Positions 9,040 through 17,181 of a stretch of 64,000 bases of DNA are shown here, piece by piece (positions within the stretch are counted from its first letter, which is position 1; every line of letters starts with the position of its first letter). Origin of the DNA: Vibrio sp. MedPE-SWchi (GTDB lineage Bacteria > Pseudomonadota > Gammaproteobacteria > Enterobacterales > Vibrionaceae). The position numbers were made by a program, and so were the translations under genes. The stretch is from the NCBI GenBank assembly GCA_001874155.1, contig MPDB01000001.1, positions 310,001 through 374,000 of the forward strand. The letters run 5' to 3'. Under the pieces are notes generated by a model. It ran no database searches, was not told the DNA's origin, and was given only the letters and a program-made list of their open reading frames with translations.

Positions 9040-10659
9040 ATGCTCTCAAATATCAAAACCTCTATTTTTTTAGCCCTGATACTCCTTTGCGCATTCTCTG
9101 TGCAAGCCAGTGTCGATAAACTCGTCGAAAATCAAGAAAGGCTGACCAATGACCTAATGACACTCACTGAAGCCCATGCCAGCGAGCAGTCATTTTTAGA
9201 AGACATTTTAAGAAGGAAAAATGAAGCACTGCGAGAGCAAATTGCTCAGCAAGTCTCTCTGAACGTAGAAGATAAACGTATTGATCAAGTCGTCTTAGAC
9301 CAAATTGTCTTATTGGAGTCCCTCATCGACCTCAGTAACAGCAGCGTTGAAGGTGTCGCGAAGCAAGCTAGGGATGCCAAGGGGGATGAGAAGATTCAAC
9401 ATGAACTGACGGTTCAGAAGCGAATTGGAGTCATGGACACCTATTACGAGCAGCTTTCTACCACCTTCATTTTGGCCAAACAAAGAGGCCTTGATGTCGC
9501 GACACCAATATCAAAACTCAAGAAAGAGCTGAAGAATCGCGCTGAATTTCTATCAAATGCCGTCCTTTACGTTGACTCGACCAAAAAAGAAGTTGAGCGT
9601 CGTATGTCATTCGTAAGTGAAACGGAAAAAACGTCACTCACACAGGAAGTCATTCGCTTTAACGAACGTATCGCCATGATGGTCATCAGCTTGCAATCTA
9701 CGGTTTCGTTAATGGAATCGCTAGGCGTTGACGCGACAGACTACAAACAGTTGCTGCTTGCCACCACTGGAGACATTAATGCCGACGTCCTTGATGTTGA
9801 TGTCGCACTTGGCCTGTTTGAAGAGTGGTTAGAGTCTTTCAAGATATGGGCGTTCGAAAATACGCCTTCTATGTTCCTAAAGCTGTGCCTATTCTTGGCC
9901 ATTCTTTATGGAACAAAAACACTGGCAAAGATGGTTGGGAAAGGCGTTCAGCGTAGTGTGAAACACTCAAAAATGGACTTCAGTGTCTTAATGCAAGACT
10001 TCTTTGTTTCCGTTGCGTCTAAAGCCGTCATTTTTGTCGGCATCCTCATCGCACTCTCACAAGTTGGCATTGAGTTAGCCCCCTTATTGACAGGTTTTGG
10101 TGTCGCCGGCTTAATCATCGGCTTCGCCCTACAGGACACGCTCTCCAATTTCGCGTCAGGCCTGATGATCCTCATCTATCGACCATACGATGTCGGTGAC
10201 ATGGTGAAAGTCTCTGGAATTCAAGGCACGGTTAAAAATATGAGTTTGGTCTCCACAACGGTTCAAACCATCGATAACCAAAGATTGGTCATCCCAAACA
10301 ACAAGATTTGGGGCGATGTCATCAATAACATCACCGCCGAATCAACAAGGCGAGTCGACATGGTTTTTGGGATCGGTTATGCCGATGACATAGACAAAGC
10401 TAAGACTGTACTTAACGACATTTTACTGAGCGATGAACGCATTTTGAGTGACCCTGCCCCTATGGTTAAACTGCATACACTGAATGAATCGTCGGTTGAT
10501 TTCGTTGTTCGACCTTGGGTTAAAACGGAAGATTACTGGGATATTTATTGGGATGTGACGGAAAAAGTGAAGAAACGATTTGATGAAGAAAATATCACCA
10601 TTCCGTTCCCACAGCGCGATGTTCACATCTATCAAACGAGTGGCAATAACGCTGAATAA
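9040..10659 (+). CDS. MscS-family mechanosensitive ion channel
   Basis: 539-residue small-conductance mechanosensitive channel family protein. A signal peptide ends near VQA (about 23). A predicted coiled-coil periplasmic domain (about 25-260) precedes three membrane helices at about 271-295, 321-343 and 347-372. The last is the pore-lining TM3 type with GFGVAGLIIGFALQD. The family beta domain follows (YDVGDMVKVSGIQGTVK, about 383-399) and the C-terminal alpha/beta vestibule ends near FPQRDVHIY. These channels release solutes on hypo-osmotic shock. It is longer than E. coli MscS (286 residues) because of the periplasmic extension, but shorter than MscK. AAGGTG precedes the ATG. Single gene followed by a strong terminator. 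Confidence 0.93.
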   Translation: MLSNIKTSIFLALILLCAFSVQASVDKLVENQERLTNDLMTLTEAHASEQSFLEDILRRKNEALREQIAQQVSLNVEDKRIDQVVLDQIVLLESLIDLSNSSVEGVAKQARDAKGDEKIQHELTVQKRIGVMDTYYEQLSTTFILAKQRGLDVATPISKLKKELKNRAEFLSNAVLYVDSTKKEVERRMSFVSETEKTSLTQEVIRFNERIAMMVISLQSTVSLMESLGVDATDYKQLLLATTGDINADVLDVDVALGLFEEWLESFKIWAFENTPSMFLKLCLFLAILYGTKTLAKMVGKGVQRSVKHSKMDFSVLMQDFFVSVASKAVIFVGILIALSQVGIELAPLLTGFGVAGLIIGFALQDTLSNFASGLMILIYRPYDVGDMVKVSGIQGTVKNMSLVSTTVQTIDNQRLVIPNNKIWGDVINNITAESTRRVDMVFGIGYADDIDKAKTVLNDILLSDERILSDPAPMVKLHTLNESSVDFVVRPWVKTEDYWDIYWDVTEKVKKRFDEENITIPFPQRDVHIYQTSGNNAE

Positions 10660-10697
10660 CGCGAGCTCTAGAATAACGACTCAGTAAGCACAAAAGG

Positions 10698-10725
10698 AAA
10701 GAGTCAGCTTAATCGCTGACTCTTT
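10698..10725. terminator. bidirectional rho-independent terminator
   Basis: Perfect 11-bp stem AAAGAGTCAGC / GCTGACTCTTT with a 6-base loop, A-rich on the left and T-rich on the right. It lies between the convergent mscS gene and the TonB operon and can serve both. Confidence 0.85.
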
Positions 10726-10759
10726 GAAAGGTAAGGCGTTCACTCATCCGGTTCTTACG

Positions 10760-12031
10760 TTACAGCGAGTTTGTTGTTTCCAGCTGCTTAGACAGATACA
10801 CAACCCAATGTTCACTTTCCGCGGTAGACTCAAAATCTCTAGCCTGCTCTGCATATTGCAGTGCTAGTTTGAGCTGCTGGGTGCGATAAGCCGCCTGAAC
10901 CTTGGCCGACCTCATTAAGGCACTTAACTGCTTTTCAGGGATACGATCTAAAGCCGCCAATGCTGGCTCGTACTCACGTTGACTCAGATACAATTGCGCG
11001 ACTTTCCAATGGTATTTGGTGTCAAAGTCCGCGGCCATTTTCCAGTACTGTATCGCCGTTTCCCACTGCTTAGACTGTTGCCATAGCTGTGCCTGACGAA
11101 CGATCAACTCTCGGTCACTCTTGGCATCGTCCAATAACGCCAACGTTTCCGCTGACTTTTTAGGAATGCCTTGATTGGAATAGAGCTGCGAGAGCATGCG
11201 CACTTCTTGTTGGCTAAGAGGAATACCTTGAAGCTTCGATAGTGTGAGCACATTGAGCGCCGAATTGGATCGCTCTCTTCGAATCTCAATGCTCACAAGC
11301 TGCTGCCACCAACGCGCATTGTCGGGCTCAAGTTCAATCAATAAACCCAAGGTGCTTGACGCTCTTGACCACTGCTTTAGCTGAAACTCGGCCCCTAAAC
11401 GCATTGAAAGCATGGCAACATCAAGCGTTGGCTCTAGCTTCTGATACTGCTTTATTGCAGTCAGAACATCTGGCCACTTTGCTAACTGATAATATGACTG
11501 CGTAATGCGTAAGTACGTCATCTCATCAGCATGCCCTAACTCAACCAGGCGTTGATAGTAATGAAGCGCTTGTTCATATTGCACATTGGATAAGTAAAGA
11601 TCAGCAAGCATTTTCGTGGTATCAACAGATTGCTCCTGCTCCAAACTACCGCTTTCTACTGCATACTTAAGCTGCCCGATGGCCGCTTCTACTTGATCAT
11701 TTTGCCAATAAAAGACACCCAGCATTCTCGCGACAAACGCTTTGTCGTACTCTCTTTTTGTTGAAACACTTTCCAGTAGCTCGATCGCCTCTTTGAGTTC
11801 ACCATCAAGAGAATGCGTATGAGCTCGTTGGACTCTCTGCGCTGTTGAATGGCTCAATTCATTCGCTAATGTCGTCGGTGTAAACGTCAAACTCATCGCA
11901 ATGATGCCCGAAAACAGCATTGCCCGACTTGCCAGCCTTAAACGACCAAAATAGTGACCACACTGTTTCGTCGCAAAGCGAGGAGAGTTCGCGTTCCCTG
12001 AGGTGACTACACTCATCAATTTTATACTCAT
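10760..12031 (-). CDS. TPR-repeat protein of the TonB2-type operon
   Basis: 423 residues, last gene of the TonB operon. The start overlaps the TonB stop as ATGA. Residues about 38-57 (AMLFSGIIAMSLTFTP) form a signal-like hydrophobic stretch after an Arg-rich segment, so the true start could be nearer that stretch. The rest is a series of about ten TPR-type helix pairs (for example AFVARMLGVFYWQNDQVEAA, ALHYYQRLVELG, AIQYWKMAADF). A TPR protein in this position is standard in Vibrio TonB2 clusters. Its role is likely periplasmic or envelope scaffolding of the TonB complex; no catalytic motif is visible. Confidence 0.85.
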   Translation of the reverse strand: MSIKLMSVVTSGNANSPRFATKQCGHYFGRLRLASRAMLFSGIIAMSLTFTPTTLANELSHSTAQRVQRAHTHSLDGELKEAIELLESVSTKREYDKAFVARMLGVFYWQNDQVEAAIGQLKYAVESGSLEQEQSVDTTKMLADLYLSNVQYEQALHYYQRLVELGHADEMTYLRITQSYYQLAKWPDVLTAIKQYQKLEPTLDVAMLSMRLGAEFQLKQWSRASSTLGLLIELEPDNARWWQQLVSIEIRRERSNSALNVLTLSKLQGIPLSQQEVRMLSQLYSNQGIPKKSAETLALLDDAKSDRELIVRQAQLWQQSKQWETAIQYWKMAADFDTKYHWKVAQLYLSQREYEPALAALDRIPEKQLSALMRSAKVQAAYRTQQLKLALQYAEQARDFESTAESEHWVVYLSKQLETTNSL

Positions 12032-12651
12032 TGAGATAACCTAAACTCCAGCTTCACCGATTGACCATGTTGCACAACCGCCTTTTCGTTCACGACTTTA
12101 GGTTGGTATTTCCAACGCTTCAACGCACGCATCGCTTCTCGTTCAAACTGCCTTGGAGGATCGGCTTCGACAACCTCAATATCAATTGGGCGCCCCAATT
12201 CATCAATTGAGAATTGCATGATCACATAACCTTCAAGCCCACGGCGCAGCGCTCTAGCGGGGTAAGCAGGTTCTACACGGTGCAAAGGCATCGCATTTTG
12301 GTCCATGCTTACTTCGCCAATCGATGGCAAAGAGAGTTGCAAACCTTGAACCGAGGTTGCCATCTCTAGTGACGGCATTTCCAACGCACTATGAGACATG
12401 TCTTGCGACTGAACTTGCTGGCTCGACAATGGCGCTTGCGGTGGAGGCTCTAACGGTTCAGGTGGCTCTGGAACGCTGCGCTTTCTTCTTTGCGTCAACG
12501 ACTCCTCCTCCATCATCACCATATCAAACCGCAATGGTTCAGACTGCTGAACAGGTTGAGTATGTTTAGGTTGAACCATCCAAGCCATAAAGCTAAAGAG
12601 TCCAAATGCTATCGTTAAAGCCAACGGAGTCGCGATCATCACACGAATCAT
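12028..12651 (-). CDS. tonB2: TonB energy-transducing protein, TonB2 type
   Basis: 207 residues. Links inner-membrane proton motive force to outer-membrane siderophore and heme receptors. N-terminal anchor helix (about 5-25) followed by a short Pro-rich periplasmic stretch (PEPPEPLEPPPQAP, about 61-74). The TonB C-terminal domain (about 125-207) contains EPAYPARALRRGLEGYV and the WKYQPK motif. It lacks the long EP/KP repeats of E. coli TonB, as expected for the shorter Vibrio TonB2/TonB3 type. The start overlaps the exbD stop by one base (TAATG). The TonB2 versus TonB3 label rests on gene order and needs a tree. Confidence 0.9.
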   Translation of the reverse strand: MIRVMIATPLALTIAFGLFSFMAWMVQPKHTQPVQQSEPLRFDMVMMEEESLTQRRKRSVPEPPEPLEPPPQAPLSSQQVQSQDMSHSALEMPSLEMATSVQGLQLSLPSIGEVSMDQNAMPLHRVEPAYPARALRRGLEGYVIMQFSIDELGRPIDIEVVEADPPRQFEREAMRALKRWKYQPKVVNEKAVVQHGQSVKLEFRLSQ

Positions 12652-13055
12652 TAAGACTTCTCCGCAGCCAACGCGATATTCACCACTCCGGCACCTTTTG
12701 CAGCGTCCATGACTTTGACAACCGTGCCGTTATAGGCTTTCTCATCAGCCTGAATAACCAATGAGGCGTCTGGCTTTTCTAACAACAAGTGTTCTAACGT
12801 TGCTTGCACTCGCTCGACATCAATCAAACGCTTGTCGATGAAGATATCGTTGGCAGACGTAATGGCGACAAAGATACCAGCGTCTTTTTGGCTAACCACA
12901 TTCGACGCTTGAGGGCGATTCACTTCAACACCCGACTCACGAACAAACGAACTGGTGACGATGAAAAAGATCAGCATAATAAAGACGATATCGAGCATAG
13001 AGGTCATATCTATTTGCGCGTCTTCTTGTTTCGAGTGACGACGACCTAATCTCAT
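12651..13055 (-). CDS. exbD: ExbD biopolymer transport protein
   Basis: 134 residues if started at MRLGRRHSK, where ATGA overlaps the exbB stop. The longer frame to 13103 would run back into exbB. A single membrane helix at about 18-38 (TSMLDIVFIMLIFFIVTSSF) holds the conserved proton-pathway Asp22, equivalent to ExbD Asp25 in E. coli. The periplasmic domain ends AAKGAGVVNIALAAEK. It forms the proton-driven motor with ExbB that energises TonB. Confidence 0.93.
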   Translation of the reverse strand: MRLGRRHSKQEDAQIDMTSMLDIVFIMLIFFIVTSSFVRESGVEVNRPQASNVVSQKDAGIFVAITSANDIFIDKRLIDVERVQATLEHLLLEKPDASLVIQADEKAYNGTVVKVMDAAKGAGVVNIALAAEKS

Positions 13056-13585
13056 CGTTGACTCCTTAAAGATTGTTCTAATTTTAACTGTGTTTTCTGG
13101 CACGTTTTGGTTAAACGTGAATGAACAAACACACCTGCAAGCGCCGCGACCATTCCTGCCATCGTTGGCAATGTTGCTAATGAAATGCCTGACGCCATCA
13201 ATTTAGGGTCGCTGCTGCCCTGCGTTGCCATCACATCAAACACAGAGATCATTCCTGTCACTGTGCCTAATAGTCCCAACATAGGGCAAATCGCCACCAA
13301 AACTTTGATGAGATTGAGGTTCTGGTACAGAGCCAAATTGGCTTCCGATACCCAACCATCGCGAATAGCGAGCGCATGCCACGAAGCGTGATCACCTCTT
13401 TGTTGCCACGCGCTAACCCAACGCTGCTTCTCTTTTGGAAAAGACCACGCCAGATAGATCACTCGCTCAGCAACAAACAGCCATGTCAGAACGACAACCG
13501 CGGCTAGCCACCATAGTATTTGCCCGCCTTGGCTCATGAAGCCCAGAACGGCTTCGAGTTCAAGAGTTGCAAGAACATCGTTCAT
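13052..13585 (-). CDS. exbB: ExbB/TolQ-family proton channel
   Basis: 177 residues, MotA/TolQ/ExbB family. Three membrane segments: about 24-43 (WWLAAVVVLTWLFVAERV), about 97-117 (CPMLGLLGTVTGMISVF, the family signature) and about 133-155 (ISLATLPTMAGMVAALAGVF). It is shorter than E. coli ExbB (244), as usual for Vibrio ExbB2. The start shares one base with the TtpC stop (TAATG). Partner of ExbD and TonB in the inner membrane. Confidence 0.93.
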   Translation of the reverse strand: MNDVLATLELEAVLGFMSQGGQILWWLAAVVVLTWLFVAERVIYLAWSFPKEKQRWVSAWQQRGDHASWHALAIRDGWVSEANLALYQNLNLIKVLVAICPMLGLLGTVTGMISVFDVMATQGSSDPKLMASGISLATLPTMAGMVAALAGVFVHSRLTKTCQKTQLKLEQSLRSQR

Positions 13586-15042
13586 TACGCGGTCGTCTCT
13601 TGTAATGGTGCATGGCTAGAACCCGTTTCATTTGACGGCGTTCCTTTTGAATGCGTTTCTTTTAATGCCGAATGTTTAGAGAACACCTCAATTTGATCAT
13701 CTCGTTCAGCTTGTTGAGCGACAAGCCCAATCCCTTGCTTTTCAAGAATGTTTCGGATGTTTTCAGCTTGTGTGCTCAAGATATTATGCGCAAGAAGCAA
13801 TGGCATTGCCGCCACAAGGCCAAGAACCGTCGTCATCAGCGCCATAGAAATACCGCCCGCCATGACTTTAGGATCGCCGTTTCCAAAGAGTGTAATAACT
13901 TGGAACGTTTCGATCATACCAGTAACGGTACCGAGTAGACCCAGCATTGGTGCAAGTGCTGCAAACAGTTTGAGCATAGACAACCCTTTTTCCAAATGGG
14001 TTTGCTCATCAACCACGGCTTCGAGTAAACGCAGTTCTAATGCTTCAACGGTTCGATTGTTTTCTTTGTTATAGACAGAGAGAATTCGACCCAGTGGATT
14101 ATTGCCCACTTGGTTTGGCGTTTTAAGCTGCTTACGAATTTTTACCTGTGCAATTGCCAAGGCAACTCCTCGGTAAAGAGCAATCAACAATCCGATAGCC
14201 AGTAAGCCTAATATGACTTTACCCACCACACCTGCTGCTTCTAGTCTATCTTGAAGTGTTGGGTTCAATTCTCGTTGAGAGAGGATCACACCACGCGATG
14301 GATCCACTTCCCATACTTGGGCTTGGTTAGCGCCAGACTCATTCGATAGAGATTCAAATGCCGATGCACTTGGCACTAAGCTTGGTTGATTGGTATACAG
14401 AACCGCTCGCTCTCTTGAGTTATCCCACTTCAAGTAACCTTGATCACCAACCAGGGCAAATGCGCCCATGCGGAAAGCACTTTGATTTTGCACTTCACCA
14501 TTTAACGCCACAACAGGTACTTCAACAGCCGACAGCTGAGCACTGGCGTCAATTTGTTCACCGAGGCTCAACCATAGACCCGTTAACTCAGGCATAGAAG
14601 GCAGCGTTCTGGCTTCAATGATGGTGTCTACAAATGAAGAGTAACGATTGGCATCAATCGCCGTTACCGACTCTTCAACATTGGGTTCAATCTCTTTAGC
14701 AACCTGTCTGACAACGCCAAATAGCTCGCCAAGGCTGCCCGTTTCTAAACGCAGATCCTCTTCCAGACGAGCAAGTTTGTCTTCGTTTTCGCTAAACGTA
14801 TCCGCTAACTCATCCGTTCGCTGTTGTTCCTGTTCAATCTTTGCTGTCAATTCTGCTTTAAGGCGAGTCAACTTCTCTTCGGTCATTTCAAAGCGACGTT
14901 CGCGCTCCGCATCGCTCTTTTTCTGCTGCTGATTATCAGCTTTCGCCTTTTGTACTAACTCTTGCGCCGCTTGAACAGGCTCCACATAAACAGCACTAAT
15001 GCCGGTCACGATGAGAGACGCTGACAATATCAATGATTTCAT
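13585..15042 (-). CDS. ttpC: TtpC, ExbB-like accessory protein of the TonB2 system
   Basis: 485 residues. Signal-like N-terminus (1-25, ending VQA), then a charged coiled coil (about 30-105) and a periplasmic domain to about 270. A MotA/TolQ/ExbB module follows with three helices near 275-300, 360-385 (FAALAPMLGLLGTVTGMIETF) and 395-425. In Vibrio, TtpC is required for function of the TonB2 but not the TonB1 system. The long periplasmic extension distinguishes it from ExbB. It overlaps both neighbours by a single base, so the operon is probably translated as a coupled unit. Confidence 0.92.
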   Translation of the reverse strand: MKSLILSASLIVTGISAVYVEPVQAAQELVQKAKADNQQQKKSDAERERRFEMTEEKLTRLKAELTAKIEQEQQRTDELADTFSENEDKLARLEEDLRLETGSLGELFGVVRQVAKEIEPNVEESVTAIDANRYSSFVDTIIEARTLPSMPELTGLWLSLGEQIDASAQLSAVEVPVVALNGEVQNQSAFRMGAFALVGDQGYLKWDNSRERAVLYTNQPSLVPSASAFESLSNESGANQAQVWEVDPSRGVILSQRELNPTLQDRLEAAGVVGKVILGLLAIGLLIALYRGVALAIAQVKIRKQLKTPNQVGNNPLGRILSVYNKENNRTVEALELRLLEAVVDEQTHLEKGLSMLKLFAALAPMLGLLGTVTGMIETFQVITLFGNGDPKVMAGGISMALMTTVLGLVAAMPLLLAHNILSTQAENIRNILEKQGIGLVAQQAERDDQIEVFSKHSALKETHSKGTPSNETGSSHAPLQETTA

Positions 15043-15833
15043 TACAACGCCTCCTTTTGACCAGTAAGGTCGCGAGAAGCAGGCTCAAAAGAGAGAGGAA
15101 TAGTGAGTAGGCTAGGTGCCGTTTGGTTGTTGGCCATTTTGAATGCGCTATCGAGTTGCTTGTTATGAGAGGTGCTGAGGGAATTCCATTGCTTGCTTAT
15201 ACGATCCCAAGCCCAGTACTCTGAGCCTGAACGGTTACGAGCAATCAAAGAGATACGGCCCAAATAGAACATTTCCGCATCGATCATTTGACCATTTGAC
15301 AGTGCAATCTCACCTGAGTACACACCAAGCTTAGTGCCGTAGTCGATCTCGATTTGGTACGCTTCAAGGATTCTGCGATATTTTTCAGCATCACTGACAT
15401 CAGATAGGCTCATCATCTCGCTTAGACCGTTGATGCGCTCGACTCTGGCTTGTTGACGAATCGGACTGTCGTTATCAACAATCTGTTTCAAACCTTCAAG
15501 CATTTGATACATTAACGGGACAACGCCTTGTCTGGTGTCTTGTATTTGATCTATTTGAGACGCTAAGCTGAGGGATTCAAGCTGCTGATTTTCAACCATC
15601 GACTCAAGGTGCTGACGATACACTTGTAGGTTCTTTAGCTCTTGCTCAAGCTGCTCTATTTCGGTTCTCAATTGCTGAGATGAATCAAAGCTCTTATCAA
15701 TAACTTTTTGACTACTCGCTGCGTTTTTGTGTGTCTCTTTTTGTATCGCTGTCGCGTCGGAAAGCGTCGACGCTAGACTCGAGCAGGACACCGTGGTTAA
15801 CACAGCTAAGCTGCACGCTCTAAATAGATTCAT
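15042..15833 (-). CDS. DUF3450 protein, first gene of the TonB2-type operon
   Basis: 263 residues with a signal peptide (cleavage near SLA, about 22; a Cys at 18 makes a lipoprotein possible but the lipobox is poor). A long coiled coil follows (about 45-90) and a C-terminal domain with YRRILEAYQIEIDYGTKLG and the family string GRISLIARN. DUF3450 proteins head TonB2-type operons in vibrios and other marine gammaproteobacteria. They probably act in the periplasm or at the outer membrane with TtpC; the function is not established. Its stop overlaps the ttpC start. Confidence 0.85.
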   Translation of the reverse strand: MNLFRACSLAVLTTVSCSSLASTLSDATAIQKETHKNAASSQKVIDKSFDSSQQLRTEIEQLEQELKNLQVYRQHLESMVENQQLESLSLASQIDQIQDTRQGVVPLMYQMLEGLKQIVDNDSPIRQQARVERINGLSEMMSLSDVSDAEKYRRILEAYQIEIDYGTKLGVYSGEIALSNGQMIDAEMFYLGRISLIARNRSGSEYWAWDRISKQWNSLSTSHNKQLDSAFKMANNQTAPSLLTIPLSFEPASRDLTGQKEAL

Positions 15834-16181
15834 ACCTGAATTTCACTTTAAAAATATCATGTTTATTAAGTAGTTGTTGTTTGCACAACAGACTGAGTAT
15901 TGGCTATCTTCATATTGACTCATTAGCATTAATGTTAATGCTAATGAGAAACAATACCATTAAGTTTGCATATTGAAAACGTGTAAGTGCGACTTTCACA
16001 GCAGATATTTGCTTTGATATCCATCCCCTACCTCTATCGCTAAGATATTGTAATCATTGGTTAACATGCCATTAACCAATGTATCGATTGTAACGGACAG
16101 CAGCACAGTATGAGCGTGTACGTATTCAAATTAAGCATCCACCCCATCTATTGGCACTGACCAATAAAATAGGGAGGTTCG
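15834..16181. promoter_or_regulatory. TonB operon promoter region
   Basis: 348-base gap with no gene. It contains the Fur-like operator described separately and a perfect 9-bp inverted repeat ATTGGTTAA / TTAACCAAT at 16056-16064 and 16072-16080 with a 7-base loop. This second repeat lies downstream of the FhuB remnant and may be an old terminator or operator. No T-tract follows it on either strand. Confidence 0.55.
15921..15961 (-). promoter_or_regulatory. Fur-like operator upstream of the TonB operon
   Basis: A 12-bp inverted repeat CATTAGCATTAA / TTAATGCTAATG with a 2-base centre (15921-15946) overlaps AATGAGAAACAATACCATT (15943-15961). The second element matches the Vibrio Fur pattern AATGANAATNATTNTCATT at most informative positions. 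Several AATG/CATT units in a row suggest overlapping Fur dimers. It sits about 90-130 bases upstream of the first gene of the operon, as expected for iron-repressed tonB genes. Confidence 0.65.
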
Positions 16182-16850
16182 TTAAACGAGAGATTGAGCT
16201 TTTCGTCCTTTCAGTAACAGTAATAGGAAGTAACTTCCCCCAATCACTGAGACGATTATTCCGGCTGCGATCTCCGACGGGTAGCGAATATTTTGACCGA
16301 GCCAATTGGCGACCAATAGTAATAAAGCCCCCAGTAGCATGGAGACCACCAGTTGTTCTTTTGCCTTTTTTGCGCCAAGCATAATTGCCATATGAGGTGC
16401 CAATAAACCAAGAAACCCAACAGGCCCCATGGCTGCAGTCGTTACTGCACAAATTAAGGCGACCAATACAAACAAAGCGGTAAAGGCGAACGGCACATTA
16501 ACACCTCTCGCCTTGGCAAACATTCGTCCTGCCGACAGCATCGTAAGCCAGCGATGCGTCATCAACGCCAACCCAGTCAATGTCAGTATAGCGACTAGCA
16601 AACCTAGCGCCATGCCCGGGGTGACTCGATAGGTCGACCCGGCTAACCAAGCAAGAACCGTAAAACTGTTTTCGTTGCCTTTTGCTAAAGTAAATTGCAC
16701 CAACGCGTCGATTAATGCGGTTAACGATATCCCGGTCAAAATCAACATTGACGGTGCGTAATGGTTCTTTCGTCCCAGCACTAACAACAAAACCAGCACC
16801 GACATGCTACCAAAAAACGCGAGCTGCGGTGCAGATTCAAAGATGTTCAC
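16182..16850 (-). pseudogene. C-terminal remnant of a FhuB-like ferric-siderophore permease
   Basis: 222 codons with GTG at 16850, equivalent to roughly the last third of FhuB (usual length about 660) or the last two thirds of a FecCD permease. Family motifs are intact: LAWLAGSTYRVTP, the coupling-loop region MGPVGFLGLLAPHMAIMLG, and ANWLGQNIRYPSEIAAGI. The N-terminal helices are missing, and the sequence upstream is the tail of an araC gene, so they are not simply out of frame. No fhuC or fhuD lies beside it. Most likely a deletion remnant of a siderophore-uptake locus next to the TonB operon. Production of a truncated membrane protein cannot be excluded because the frame is clean. Confidence 0.75.
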
Positions 16851-16861
16851 ACCAACAAAGA

Positions 16862-17117
16862 TTATCGCTTGGGACTTAATCCAAAGAAAGAGCGAAACGC
16901 GCGACTAAAAGCCACTTCTGATCCAAAACCAAAACAGTAAGCGATGTCGACCGTCTTATTGTCTCGGCATAACACCTGTTCAGCCGCTTTGGATAACTTT
17001 TGCTCCCTCACATACTGTGGAACGCTCATTCCCGTGTAATTTTGGAAAACACGCTGAAGCTGCCACCCTGACCAACAGCTAACAGCAGATAGGTCAACGA
17101 TTGCGGCACCGAGTCCC
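16862..17117 (-). pseudogene. C-terminal remnant of an AraC-family regulator
   Basis: About 85 codons ending at a TAA at 16862-16864. The translated string includes SCWSGWQLQRVFQNYTG, VPQYVREQKLSKAAEQVL and FGFGSEVAFSRAFRSFFG. This is the second half of an AraC/XylS DNA-binding domain, closest in style to the MarA/Rob group. Reading upstream, the frame meets a stop at about 17120 and no start or first helix-turn-helix is present. The left end is therefore set by that stop and is approximate. The intact diguanylate cyclase gene begins at 17182 on the other strand, so the breakpoint is just before it. Confidence 0.75.
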
Positions 17118-17181
17118 CATCAAACTTGATCTTCAAAAACTGCTGCTATACTTTAGAAAATCCATTCGAAGAAGCGTAGCG

